From positions 1-44,785 of the forward strand of contig JAHFUA010000005.1 in the NCBI GenBank assembly GCA_023265315.1: DNA of 44,785 nucleotides, read 5' to 3'. This DNA is from Acidobacteriota bacterium (GTDB lineage: Bacteria; Acidobacteriota; Terriglobia; Terriglobales; Acidobacteriaceae). A program made the translations under genes and the position numbers. Below, piece by piece: positions 1 to 9,133 of this stretch. The first letter of the stretch is position 1. Each line of letters begins with the position of its first letter. Below the pieces are notes generated by a model, which saw nothing but the letters and a program-made list of their open reading frames with translations, was not told the origin of the DNA and ran no database searches.

Positions 1-1
1 A

Positions 2-757
2 GCTTTCGCTCTGGAGGCGAAGCAAGAGGAACTCGAGTTGGGGGTCGGCCAGCAGGGGCCGGAGGTGCGGGTTTGCGGCACCGGCAAGGCCATTCCGTTC
101 ATGGGACTGGCCAACATCGTCAACGTGAACAGCGCCATCCTGCCGGAGGAGCTGTACGAAATCACCCTCAATTGCCGCTACACCTGGCGCGCGCCCTTTA
201 AGCTGCCCGACGTGCGGCGCAAGTTCGGCAACCTGGCGCTCACCTATTCCGCTCAACTGCACATCGCCGTGGTGGAGATCGACCGCGACACCTACGATCC
301 CGTGATCCTCGATTATGCCGCCATCGACGATTGCGGTCGCGTGATCAATCCCCTGATCGTCGAAGGCCAGGTGCACGGCGCGGCCGCGCATGGGATCGGG
401 GCGGCGCTGATGGAGAGCTGCGTCTACGACGAAGCCGGCAACATGCTCACCGGCACCTTCAGCGATTACACCCCGATCACCGCCGTCAACATGCCGCGCA
501 TCAAGTTCGGCTACATCGAAACTCCCTCCCCTCACACCTATAGCGGCGCCAAGGGTATGGGCGAAGGCGGCGCGGCAGGCGTGCACGCGATTTCGGCGGC
601 GCTCCAGGACGCCCTGTTTGAGAAGGGCATCATCATCGACAATTCGCACAACACCGCCGACAGCATCTTCCGCGCCTTAGAACAACCGGAACCCGGGAAG
701 AAAGCGAATGTGACGGTGGCGCGCCGCGCGGGAGCGAATACTCGAGGGCGTGCCTGA
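2..757 (+). CDS. Xanthine dehydrogenase/aldehyde oxidase (CoxL-like) molybdopterin-binding subunit, C-terminal part, truncated by window edge
   Basis: Frame open from base 2; contains AAIDDCGRVINPLIVEGQVHGAAAHGIGAAL and GAKGMGEGGAAG (catalytic Glu motif of the family). Confidence 0.9.
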   Translation, partial: AFALEAKQEELELGVGQQGPEVRVCGTGKAIPFMGLANIVNVNSAILPEELYEITLNCRYTWRAPFKLPDVRRKFGNLALTYSAQLHIAVVEIDRDTYDPVILDYAAIDDCGRVINPLIVEGQVHGAAAHGIGAALMESCVYDEAGNMLTGTFSDYTPITAVNMPRIKFGYIETPSPHTYSGAKGMGEGGAAGVHAISAALQDALFEKGIIIDNSHNTADSIFRALEQPEPGKKANVTVARRAGANTRGRA

Positions 758-2025
758 TGGCTGCTCCCAAGGAAAGCATGCCCGGAATCTGTCCCCAGCT
801 CGCCGAGCGCATTCTCGGCGGGGTGCGCGAGGATGAGATCGTCGCTATGGGCTGCGATGTGGTCAATATTCCAAGTGCCACTGGCGAAGAGCTGCGCATG
901 GCCGAGTACATGCGCGCGGTCTTCGAGCAAATGGGCCTCGCGGTCGCGTGGCAGCTTGTGGAGGGGGGGCGGCCGAATGTGATCGCGCGCTGGCAGGGCG
1001 CGGGCCGCGGCCGCACCCTGATGTTTAACGGCCACATGGATACCTCGAACACCGGCCGCGAGCCTTTTCTCACCGGCATCGGCTACAAGGCCCGCGCGGT
1101 GGTGAAGGACGGTTTTATCTACGGGCTCGGAATCTACAACATGAAGGGCGCGCTGGTCTGCTACACCCAGGCCGTCAAGGCGTTGCAGCGCGCCGGGGTG
1201 CGGCTGGAGGGCAGCATCATGATCGCTGCCGTCGTAGGCGAGATCGAAAAAACCGAATGGGGCGAGTACACCGGCCGGCAGTACCGCGGATACGGCGTCG
1301 GCACGCGCCACCTCGTTACCCAAGGCGGACTGCCCGACATGTGCATCCTGGGCGAGCCCACCGACATGAAGCTGGTGCTCGCGCACGCGGGCTCGCTGTG
1401 GGCGCGGATCTCGACCCAGGGCATCTACGTCCACACCGCCTTCGCCGAGGGCCGCGAGCGGCAGAACGCCCTCCGCCGCATGCACGACGTGATCGCGGAA
1501 GTGCTGCGCTGGTCCGCCGAGTGGCGCACGAAGGCGGCCTGGGCTGGGCATGAGGGCGTGGTGAATCTGGGATGCCTGCGCGCCGGCGATCCCTGGCGCG
1601 CCAGCCGCACGCCCCCCACCGCAGACTTGTTTCTCGACCTTCGCGTGCCGCCCACGATCGCGATGGCCGATGCTCGTGCAGAGGTGGATGCGCTGGTGCA
1701 ACGTCTGAAGAAACAGTTCCCCGATTACGGCATTGATTTTGAGACCATGGTCTCCGTTCCGGGCGCGACCATCCGCGAAGATCACGAGATGGTGCGGGCC
1801 ATCGAGGCCAATCACAATCGCGTCCTAGGCGCGCCGCCCGCGCGCGATACGGTGCTGTGGTGCTCGGATGCGTCCACGCTTTCGCGCCATGGCGTGCCCA
1901 CGGTGAACTACGGGCCTTCGAGCGGCCCGCGCGATGAACAGGGCGAGAAAGTTGCCATCAAGACGCTGGTGGACATCACCAGGGTGTACGCGTTGACCGC
2001 GGCGGAGCTGTGCGGCGGGCAGTGA
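757..2025 (+). CDS. M20-family (ArgE/DapE-type fold) amidohydrolase with atypical metal-site residues
   Basis: LMFNGHMDTSNT, GLGIYNMKGAL, CILGEPTDMKLVLAHAGSLWARI typical of the M20 fold; ATG overlaps upstream stop. Confidence 0.85.
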   Translation: MAAPKESMPGICPQLAERILGGVREDEIVAMGCDVVNIPSATGEELRMAEYMRAVFEQMGLAVAWQLVEGGRPNVIARWQGAGRGRTLMFNGHMDTSNTGREPFLTGIGYKARAVVKDGFIYGLGIYNMKGALVCYTQAVKALQRAGVRLEGSIMIAAVVGEIEKTEWGEYTGRQYRGYGVGTRHLVTQGGLPDMCILGEPTDMKLVLAHAGSLWARISTQGIYVHTAFAEGRERQNALRRMHDVIAEVLRWSAEWRTKAAWAGHEGVVNLGCLRAGDPWRASRTPPTADLFLDLRVPPTIAMADARAEVDALVQRLKKQFPDYGIDFETMVSVPGATIREDHEMVRAIEANHNRVLGAPPARDTVLWCSDASTLSRHGVPTVNYGPSSGPRDEQGEKVAIKTLVDITRVYALTAAELCGGQ

Positions 2026-2054
2026 GGGTTTCGAAGGTTGGACTTCATTGGTTT

Positions 2055-2176
2055 GTCATCCTTCGCGAGGCGATGCCGAGCGGAGGATCTGTCGAGAATG
2101 CCGGCGCTACCCCCACTGGGCGCGCCGCCATTCTCCCCAGATTCTCCCGCTTCGCGTCGCTCAGCGGAAGAATGAC
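2055..2176. repeat. Intergenic imperfect inverted repeat (GTCATCCTTCGCG...CGGAAGAATGAC), acidobacterial-type dispersed element
   Basis: Ends GTCATCCTTCGC and GCGGAAGAATGAC are imperfectly complementary; same class as 40708-40846. Confidence 0.5.
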
Positions 2177-2217
2177 AGAGCAGTGGAGGACGCGGGTGTC
2201 TCCCGGATGGATGTGAA

Positions 2218-3390
2218 ATGAATCCGAGCGACCACGAGATCGAGCGCCGTTACCGCACCCTGCGCGCCACGATGGCTGCGCAGGATGTTGATGCGCTCCT
2301 TGTCTGCGGGAACCAGTACGCCGGCTTCGAGGGTGGGGTGCGCTATGTTTCGGGTTTCGAGATCGTCCATCGCTATGCCTACGTCCTGCTGCCGATGGCA
2401 GGCGAGCCCATCCTTCTATTCCCGCGCGAAGCCCGCTGGATTGGTGACAAGAAGAAGCCCTGGGTACGGGAGCAGGTCTGGGCCGAGTTGCCGGGCCGCT
2501 GGCTGCGCGAGCAGGCGCGCGAGCGCCGCTGGAAGCGCCTGGGCGTCTACGGGCTCGACTTCATCATGGCGGTGAGAGACTACCGCGAGCTTGAGGGCAT
2601 GGTCGAACTCGTGCCCTTCGACTTCCACTTCGACATGGCGCGCGCGGTCAAGAGCGAAGAAGAGTTGGCCCAGATCGGCGACAGCATGGATGTCATCCTC
2701 GATGGGTTCTGGGCGCTGGTCGAGGGCTACCGCCCGGGCCGGACCGAGGCGGAGATCATGGCGCCTGCGGTGGAGCGCTTTTTCGCGCGCGGCGCCGGCC
2801 CGCGCATGATGAACATCGTGCTGTCCGGCCCGCAGGGAGAGGCGGAAGCGCACTTCAAGGTGCCGGGCCATCGCCGGGTTGCGCCCGACGACCTCCTGCT
2901 CTATTCCTTGGAGATCACCGGGGCCGAAGGCTATTGGGTCGAGTTTTCGCGGGCGTTGATCCAGGGCAGGACGAGCCGGCGGACGGAGGCGATGAAGGAA
3001 GCCTATCCCGAAGCGCTGGAGGCTGCCCGCAAGCTGCTGCGCAATGGCGAACTGGCCTCGACCGCGCATCGCGCGGTCGCGGATACGTTCGCGCGCCATG
3101 GATTCGCGCTCGGGCACCTCTCCGGCCATTCCATCGGCCTGACCATGATCGAGCATCCCGCAATTGGCGCCGACAGCGACGTTGTCCTTCGCGAGAACAT
3201 GATCTTCTCGCTCCACCCCCAGGTGGTGGATCGAAACGGGCAAGTCTGCCTCTACACCCAGGACACCTATCGCGTCGGCAATACCGAGGGCGAGAACCTT
3301 TGCGATGTGCCCTGGCGATTCTTTGATGGCAGTGAGAGGAGAGTAGTTAGCACTCAGCCCTCAGCCCTCAGCCCTGGGCGCACTAGCTGA
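2218..3390 (+). CDS. M24 (pita-bread fold) Xaa-Pro peptidase/creatinase-like protein
   Basis: GHLSGHSIGL, VLRENMIFSLHPQV, N-terminal creatinase-type domain; 390 aa. Confidence 0.8.
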   Translation: MNPSDHEIERRYRTLRATMAAQDVDALLVCGNQYAGFEGGVRYVSGFEIVHRYAYVLLPMAGEPILLFPREARWIGDKKKPWVREQVWAELPGRWLREQARERRWKRLGVYGLDFIMAVRDYRELEGMVELVPFDFHFDMARAVKSEEELAQIGDSMDVILDGFWALVEGYRPGRTEAEIMAPAVERFFARGAGPRMMNIVLSGPQGEAEAHFKVPGHRRVAPDDLLLYSLEITGAEGYWVEFSRALIQGRTSRRTEAMKEAYPEALEAARKLLRNGELASTAHRAVADTFARHGFALGHLSGHSIGLTMIEHPAIGADSDVVLRENMIFSLHPQVVDRNGQVCLYTQDTYRVGNTEGENLCDVPWRFFDGSERRVVSTQPSALSPGRTS

Positions 3391-3406
3391 TTGCTGAGTG
3401 CTGATT
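3349..3406. repeat. Inverted tandem heptanucleotide arrays (GCNCTCA x3 / GCTGAKT x3)
   Basis: Left array from 3350 (GCACTCA GCCCTCA GCCCTCA); right array 3386-3406 (GCTGATT GCTGAGT GCTGATT); AGCACTCAGC 3349-3358 is perfectly complementary to GCTGAGTGCT 3393-3402. Confidence 0.8.
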
Positions 3407-3412
3407 GCTTCT

Positions 3413-4333
3413 ATGCGAATCTGCATCATTGGTTGCGGCGCGGTGGGCAGTATCTTCGCGGCGCACCTCGCGCGGCTTAATGGCGTCGAAGTCTGGGCCT
3501 ACGACGTGATCCGCGAGCACGTGGAGGCCATCAACCGCAACGGGCTGCGCATTTCCGGCGCCGCCGACTTTACAGCGCGTCTCCAAGCCGCCGGCGATCC
3601 GGCGCAGATCCCGCGCTGCGACTACGGCATTGTCGCCACCAAGTCCATCCACACCCGCCAGGCCATGAGGCAGGCGGCGCGCGTTTTCGACGATCGCAGC
3701 GCTGTTTGTTCGGTGCAGAACGGCGTTGGGAATGAAGAGATCATCGCCGACCACGTGAGATACGTGATCCGTGGCACGACTTTCCCTGCCGGCCATCTGG
3801 TCGAACCCGGGCACGTCGGCTTCGACATCAAGGGCGACACCTGGATCGGTCCGTTCGAGCCGACGCACACACGCATGCAGATGGTCGAGGAACTGGCAGG
3901 TACACTTACCCGCTCCGGCATGCACACGATCGCGCTGCCCGATGCCCGCGGCGCGCAGTGGACCAAGCTGATCTTCAACGCCGCCACCAATCCGGTGGGC
4001 GCCCTCACCAGGTTGCATCACGGCGCGGCCACTGGTTTCGAGCCCACGGGCGAGCTGTTCAAGGCCTTGATCGAGGAAGGCAAGGGCGTGGCCCGCGCGC
4101 TGGGCATCGAGTTGCACGGCGAACCTTGGGAACTGGTGATGAAAGGCGCCAACGCTCCCGGCCAACATAAGGCGAGCATGCTGCAAGACGTCGAAGCAGG
4201 CCGCCCGACGGAGGTGGATTTCCTGAACGGGGCGATCGTCCAGTGGGGCGAGAAGACCGGGGTTGCCACTCCGCTCAACCGCGCTGTCTGGGCACTGGTC
4301 AAAGGATTGGAGTCTTCCTGGACGAATCCGTAG
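3413..4333 (+). CDS. 2-dehydropantoate 2-reductase family (ketopantoate reductase-like)
   Basis: MRICIIGCGAVGSIFAAHLARL Rossmann start; KLIFNAATNPVGALTRL; ATG at 3413. Confidence 0.85.
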   Translation: MRICIIGCGAVGSIFAAHLARLNGVEVWAYDVIREHVEAINRNGLRISGAADFTARLQAAGDPAQIPRCDYGIVATKSIHTRQAMRQAARVFDDRSAVCSVQNGVGNEEIIADHVRYVIRGTTFPAGHLVEPGHVGFDIKGDTWIGPFEPTHTRMQMVEELAGTLTRSGMHTIALPDARGAQWTKLIFNAATNPVGALTRLHHGAATGFEPTGELFKALIEEGKGVARALGIELHGEPWELVMKGANAPGQHKASMLQDVEAGRPTEVDFLNGAIVQWGEKTGVATPLNRAVWALVKGLESSWTNP

Positions 4334-4356
4334 TCGCGCGAAGGAGAACCGAACTG

Positions 4357-5427
4357 ATGGCTGTACCTTTCCGTATCGGCGTGCTGCAGCTTTCGATGGA
4401 ACCGCTCGAACAGACGGCGCGCATGGCCAAGGCCTGCGATGCCGCCGGGTTCGACATCTTCTGGCTTGCCGAAGCCTATCCCTGGTGGCGCAAGCACGCG
4501 ATGGAAGCGCGCTCGTCCACTGCCATGACCGCCATCCTGGCGCGCGAGACCCGGCGCATCGCCATCGGCTGGGGCATCATCTCGCCCTACACTCGCCACC
4601 CGGTGCAGATCGCCATGGAAGCGCGCGTATTGCAGGAGGCCGCCGGTGAGGGCCGGTTCATCCTCGGCCTCGGGGCCTCGAAGATTTTTATGAAGGAGAT
4701 TGGCGAAGGCGAGAAGGGCAAGGAAGTCGGCCCGGCGGTCGTCATGCGGGAAGCCATGGGGATCGTGCAGGCGATGCTAGCAGGCGGGCCGGTCGAGTAC
4801 CAGGGCCGCGCCTTTCAAGCCCATGCTCCCGCGCTGAAGGACGAGGCGCATGTCCCGCGCGCTTCGGTTCCCATGTACATTGCGGGCACCGGGCCGGTGC
4901 TGCAAAAAATGGCAGGCGCGATCTCGGACGGCCTGCTCACTGCCTCCATCACCACCCCCGAGTTCGTGAAATATTCGCGCCAGAACATGGAGGAGGGCGC
5001 GCGCAAGGCGGGACGCGATCCCTCTTCGCTCGACCTGGGCTCGGTGATCGTCGGTTCCATCCATCGCGACTCGCGCAAGCGAAAAGATGGCGCGCGCGAA
5101 ATGGCGGCCATGTACCTCGCCAACAAGGTGCAGAACATCCGCGGCACTGCCGACGTGCTGCTCCAGTGCGCCGGCCTGACCTTTGAGGAGCTTCAGCCCA
5201 TTGCCGACGCCATGGAGCGTGGTGGGCGCAAAGCTGCCGCCCGCGCCCTCACCGACGAGATTCTGGAGAAGGTCCATGCCATCGCCGGAACCCCCGACGA
5301 GTGCATCGCGCGTATCAAGGAGTACCGCGCCGCCGGCTGTAGCAACATCATGCTGGAAATCTGGGGCGACGATCGCGAGGAGCAGGTGCGGCTTTTCGGG
5401 GACGCCGTATTGCCACACTTTAGGTGA
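4357..5427 (+). CDS. LLM-class flavin-dependent (luciferase-like) oxidoreductase
   Basis: FDIFWLAEAYPWW, RIAIGWGIISPYTRHPVQIAMEARVLQEAAGEGRFILGLGAS; ATG at 4357. Confidence 0.85.
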   Translation: MAVPFRIGVLQLSMEPLEQTARMAKACDAAGFDIFWLAEAYPWWRKHAMEARSSTAMTAILARETRRIAIGWGIISPYTRHPVQIAMEARVLQEAAGEGRFILGLGASKIFMKEIGEGEKGKEVGPAVVMREAMGIVQAMLAGGPVEYQGRAFQAHAPALKDEAHVPRASVPMYIAGTGPVLQKMAGAISDGLLTASITTPEFVKYSRQNMEEGARKAGRDPSSLDLGSVIVGSIHRDSRKRKDGAREMAAMYLANKVQNIRGTADVLLQCAGLTFEELQPIADAMERGGRKAAARALTDEILEKVHAIAGTPDECIARIKEYRAAGCSNIMLEIWGDDREEQVRLFGDAVLPHFR

Positions 5428-5540
5428 GTGAAAAGTGCTAAGTGGAAAGTGGTACGTTTGCACGTGGAAAGTGAAGCGGGCGGTGGGACTCAGGCTTTCC
5501 TCCTTTCGCTTTCCACTTCCCACTTTTCACTTCCCACTTC
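5424..5540. repeat. Inverted tandem heptanucleotide arrays (NNAAGTG x4 / CCACTTY x4) between convergent genes
   Basis: 5424-5451: GTGAGTG AAAAGTG CTAAGTG GAAAGTG; 5513-5540: CCACTTC CCACTTT TCACTTC CCACTTC; arms 5427-5449 and 5509-5531 are 21/23 complementary. Confidence 0.85.
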
Positions 5541-6719
5541 GGCCACCATCTGCCGGAACTCGTCATCGCTGACCAGGCCGCGTTTCTCCATGCTGCGGCG
5601 CTTCACCGCCGCCAGCACCGAGGCCCGCGCTTCCGGAGAGAGCTGCGGCAATCCCAGCTCCCGGCATTTCAGATCGATACTGTCGAGCCCGCTCTTCTTG
5701 CCCAGAACGATGCTGCGCGTAGCTCCCACTAATTCGGCAGAAAACGGTTCGATGGCCTCGGGGATGTGGAACTGGGTGGCCACGGCGCCGCTTTCCCGCA
5801 TGAACAGGTTTTCGCCAACCACCGGTTTCCAGGCTTCGAACTCATAACCGGCGGCGCGGCGCACCACCGCCGAGACCTCGCGGATCTTGTCCAAATTCAG
5901 TTCCACCGGCACATCGTAAAGACAGGTCAGCGCCAGCGCGATCTCCCCCAGGTCAGCATTGCCGGCGCGCTCGCCCATGCCGTTAATGGTGCCTTGGATC
6001 CAGCTTGCGCCGGCGCGTACTGCGGCCACAGCACAGGCCGTGCCCAGACCGAAATCGTTGTGGCCGTGCCAGTGAATGGGAATTGTGGGCCCCAGCCAAT
6101 GGCAAACCTGGCTGACCAGGAACTCGGCAGCCTCGGGGCCGCATGCGCCGATGGTATCGACGACGACGATTTCTTTCGCTCCGGCCGCAACCGCCTCCTC
6201 ATAGACTTGCCGCAGAAATTCCAGCTCGGTGCGGGTTCCATCCACCGCGAAATATGCAACTGTGACTCCGTTGCTCGAGGCGAAGGAGACGGCATCGCGG
6301 ATGCGCCGCAGCACTTCCTCCCGCGAAATGCCGTAGGCCTTGAGCTTGATGTCGCTGGTCGGGGCTTCGATGATGGTGGCCCGCAGCCCCAGCCGCAGGA
6401 TTTCTTCGACGTCGGCTTTCACGGCGCGGGAGAAGCCCCACAGCTCCGCTTTCAGGCCGGCTTTCGACATCAACTGGATCGCCTCCGCATCCTCGGCCGA
6501 GACCCGAGGGAAGCCCGCCTCAATGCGCGCTACGCCCAGTTCGTCCAGCTTGCGGGCAATCTCCAGCTTTTGCACGGCATCCAGCACCACCCCCACGGTT
6601 TGCTCGCCGTCGCGCAGGGTGGTGTCGTAGAAGCGCACAGGCGCAGCGCGGCGGAAACCAGAATGGATGTTTTCCCGCGCGTTCAAATCGCTGACCCATA
6701 CCTTGCTCTTATCCCTCAT
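5490..6719 (-). CDS. Homocitrate synthase/2-isopropylmalate synthase-like (HMGL-like family)
   Basis: VRFYDTTLRDGEQTVGV, PIHWHGHNDFGLGTA, INGMGERAGNADLGEIALAL. Confidence 0.88.
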   Translation of the reverse strand: MRDKSKVWVSDLNARENIHSGFRRAAPVRFYDTTLRDGEQTVGVVLDAVQKLEIARKLDELGVARIEAGFPRVSAEDAEAIQLMSKAGLKAELWGFSRAVKADVEEILRLGLRATIIEAPTSDIKLKAYGISREEVLRRIRDAVSFASSNGVTVAYFAVDGTRTELEFLRQVYEEAVAAGAKEIVVVDTIGACGPEAAEFLVSQVCHWLGPTIPIHWHGHNDFGLGTACAVAAVRAGASWIQGTINGMGERAGNADLGEIALALTCLYDVPVELNLDKIREVSAVVRRAAGYEFEAWKPVVGENLFMRESGAVATQFHIPEAIEPFSAELVGATRSIVLGKKSGLDSIDLKCRELGLPQLSPEARASVLAAVKRRSMEKRGLVSDDEFRQMVAEVGSEKWEVESERRKA

Positions 6720-7740
6720 GAGCCGCGGCTCCGATCTCGGGAGGCTTGCGCCCGTAGGCTTGTTCCCACGCTATGACGGGATTGCGCAGCACCCCGATGT
6801 TCTCGATCTCGCATTCCATGACGTCGCCCGGCTTGAGGTACCAGGCTTGCGGATCGCCGCTAAAGGCGGCGACGCCCGACACCGTGCCGGTCGACACCAC
6901 GTCCCCGGCGCTGTATCCCATGGCCGAGTAGTGGGCAATGATCTCCGGTATCTTGACCGACATTTTGCTGGAGTGGGATCTCTGCCGCGGCTGCCCATTG
7001 ACCCGCAGTTCCATGGCCAGGTTGTGGGGGTCGGGCACCTGGTCGGCAGTGACGATCCACGGGCCCAGCGGACAGAAGGTGTCGATGCCCTTGCAGAAGC
7101 TGAACACGCCGGACTTCATCTCCCGGCGCTGAATGTCGCGCGCGGTGATGTCGTTGAAGATCACGTAACCGCCGATGTAGTCCGCCGCTTCCGCCGCGCT
7201 GAAATGCTTGCCCGCCTTTTTGATGACCACGGCTAGCTCCAGTTCGTAGTCGAGTTCCTGGGTCAGGTGTTGCGGGTAGACCACAGGCTCGCCATCGCCG
7301 ATGATGGCGTCCACGTTCTGGAAGAAGACGATCCACGGCAGCACGGGATGGGAAAAGCCGGATTTCTGCGCCTCTTCGTGGTGTTCGCGGAAATTGCCGG
7401 CAGTGTGGAAAAACTTCTTGGGGATGATCGGCGCTTTCAGAGTGACAGCCTCGCGAGGATAGAGCAGGGGTTCGCCCGAGGGCCCGGTCACTGGCGGTTG
7501 CTGCTCCGATGCGTAGCGCAGTGCGGCCCGGGCTGTGCCCAAACTCCGGTCGCCGCCTTCGAAGAAGGCGCGCATGTTGGGAGGAACGCGCACCTCAGCC
7601 AGCGCGTAGAAGGCAGGTTCATCCTCCACCTCGCGCAGATAGAGGGCACAAGCGGTGGTGAGATCGACGACTTGCCCGTCGTCCCTGAGGGCGCCGATCC
7701 GGCTGCGCTTAGCTGAATCCTGAAAGGTTACGAGTCGCAT
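6709..7740 (-). CDS. Fumarylacetoacetate hydrolase family protein
   Basis: QELDYELELAVVIKKAGKHFSAAEAADYIGGYVIFNDITARDIQ and STGTVSGVAAF motifs; 343 aa. Confidence 0.9.
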   Translation of the reverse strand: MRLVTFQDSAKRSRIGALRDDGQVVDLTTACALYLREVEDEPAFYALAEVRVPPNMRAFFEGGDRSLGTARAALRYASEQQPPVTGPSGEPLLYPREAVTLKAPIIPKKFFHTAGNFREHHEEAQKSGFSHPVLPWIVFFQNVDAIIGDGEPVVYPQHLTQELDYELELAVVIKKAGKHFSAAEAADYIGGYVIFNDITARDIQRREMKSGVFSFCKGIDTFCPLGPWIVTADQVPDPHNLAMELRVNGQPRQRSHSSKMSVKIPEIIAHYSAMGYSAGDVVSTGTVSGVAAFSGDPQAWYLKPGDVMECEIENIGVLRNPVIAWEQAYGRKPPEIGAAAHEG

Positions 7741-7855
7741 CGGTCCGTTCCCGGGGCAGGAAGCGCAGCCGCAGCCGCGCCGTCGCGCGTCCTCCGGTCC
7801 CGGATATTAAAGGCAAGCGCGCGGCTTTGTCCAACCGGGCGAACCTGCCCCACCG

Positions 7856-9133
7856 CTATTCCTTGAGGTTGAATGCGCCCGCGGGATCGAACCAGCACCG
7901 TTTCCAAAAAGCGTTATCAGAGAGATGGCCTGCGGCCCATTGCTGGAGCGACGGCAAAGTGGCAGCCGCCATTCCGCCATCCCGGGAATCGAAAACGATG
8001 ACCACTCCTGCGAGGTCCGATGCGCCTTCGGGAAGCTCCGAGTACGTTTTATGGAATATGGATCTCGCGTAAATAAGCCGGCTGATCTGGGCAGGGTCTC
8101 CGAGCGGCTGCACCCATATGATTTTCACTCTCTTGCCCCGAAGGGGCTCCCAGTTTCCAGGAAATGTGGACATTTCTTCCCGACTTTTTCGAAAAGAGGG
8201 TTCCGCCGACTGAGAAATGTCGGTGGCTTGCGACGCGCGCTCGGCCGCCGTCGGCAGCTCAAGTTGCGAGCGCTGAATCCAGCCGCGGGAGAGCCCGGAA
8301 ATGCGCACGTGCACCCAGGATCCTTTGATTTCCAGGATCTGAAACTCGTCTTCGCTCTCGGCGCGGAGCACCACCTGGGCGCCTTCGATGGGAGAGGCCA
8401 GGAGCGGCGTGTTCGAGCTCTTTACCGCCGCGAGATCATCAGGACGTGTTTGGCTCTTGAGAATCTCTTGCAGGCTCTTTAATTGCTCGCGCAACTGCCG
8501 CATCCGCTGTTCGTCGGCGGGGCTGCCGGGAAAAGCATTGCCGGATTTCTGCGGCAGCGAGAGAGAAGCGGTCAGATTGGGCGCGCGGGTGACGCCAGAA
8601 CCGCGAGTAAGAGCTGGGGCCGGTTTATCCGGCAACGACGCGAACATGTCGGGTGTCCCGTGACTGCGCTGATCCGGCAATGCCAGCCCGCCCGTGAAAT
8701 GGCTCGTCAACTCCTGTTCCAGGCGGTCGAGCAGATCCGCCTCCAGCCGCCCATTGGAAGCAAGCACGCGGTATCCGGAGTGGGTCTCATCGTGGGCTGC
8801 ATACCATGCCGTGATCTTCGCCGTCACGCGAACCTGCGTCTCACCCGCAGCCGTAACGTTGAGCTGAACGGAGTATTGGTAGTATCCGCGCTGGTAGCGA
8901 TCCAGGGAATGTTCCTGGGAAAGCACGAAGCCTTCGAGGATAGGCAGTCGCCCTCCGGAATAGGCGCCAAGGTTGCGCAGCTTGCTTTCCACTGCCGCTT
9001 TGGAAGCATGGAAACTGCGCTCGGCGGGGAGGCGCTGAGCTCCAACCAAAGGTGCTGCCGCGAGCCCCACCACCCACAAACAGACGAGCCCGCGGAAGGC
9101 ATGGCTGCTGCCGGATGTCCATTTGCTGCTCAC
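7856..9133 (-). CDS. Secreted hypothetical protein with bacterial SH3-like domain
   Basis: Signal peptide-like FRGLVCLWVVGLAAAPLVGAQ; SH3-like SWVHVRISGLSRGWIQRSQLELP; GTG start at 9133 overlaps upstream TGA (GTGA). Confidence 0.65.
   Translation of the reverse strand: MSSKWTSGSSHAFRGLVCLWVVGLAAAPLVGAQRLPAERSFHASKAAVESKLRNLGAYSGGRLPILEGFVLSQEHSLDRYQRGYYQYSVQLNVTAAGETQVRVTAKITAWYAAHDETHSGYRVLASNGRLEADLLDRLEQELTSHFTGGLALPDQRSHGTPDMFASLPDKPAPALTRGSGVTRAPNLTASLSLPQKSGNAFPGSPADEQRMRQLREQLKSLQEILKSQTRPDDLAAVKSSNTPLLASPIEGAQVVLRAESEDEFQILEIKGSWVHVRISGLSRGWIQRSQLELPTAAERASQATDISQSAEPSFRKSREEMSTFPGNWEPLRGKRVKIIWVQPLGDPAQISRLIYARSIFHKTYSELPEGASDLAGVVIVFDSRDGGMAAATLPSLQQWAAGHLSDNAFWKRCWFDPAGAFNLKE

Noticed and set aside
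538-1815. 425-aa minus-strand ORF opposite the M20 gene
   Set aside because: Shadow ORF; the plus strand carries family motifs.
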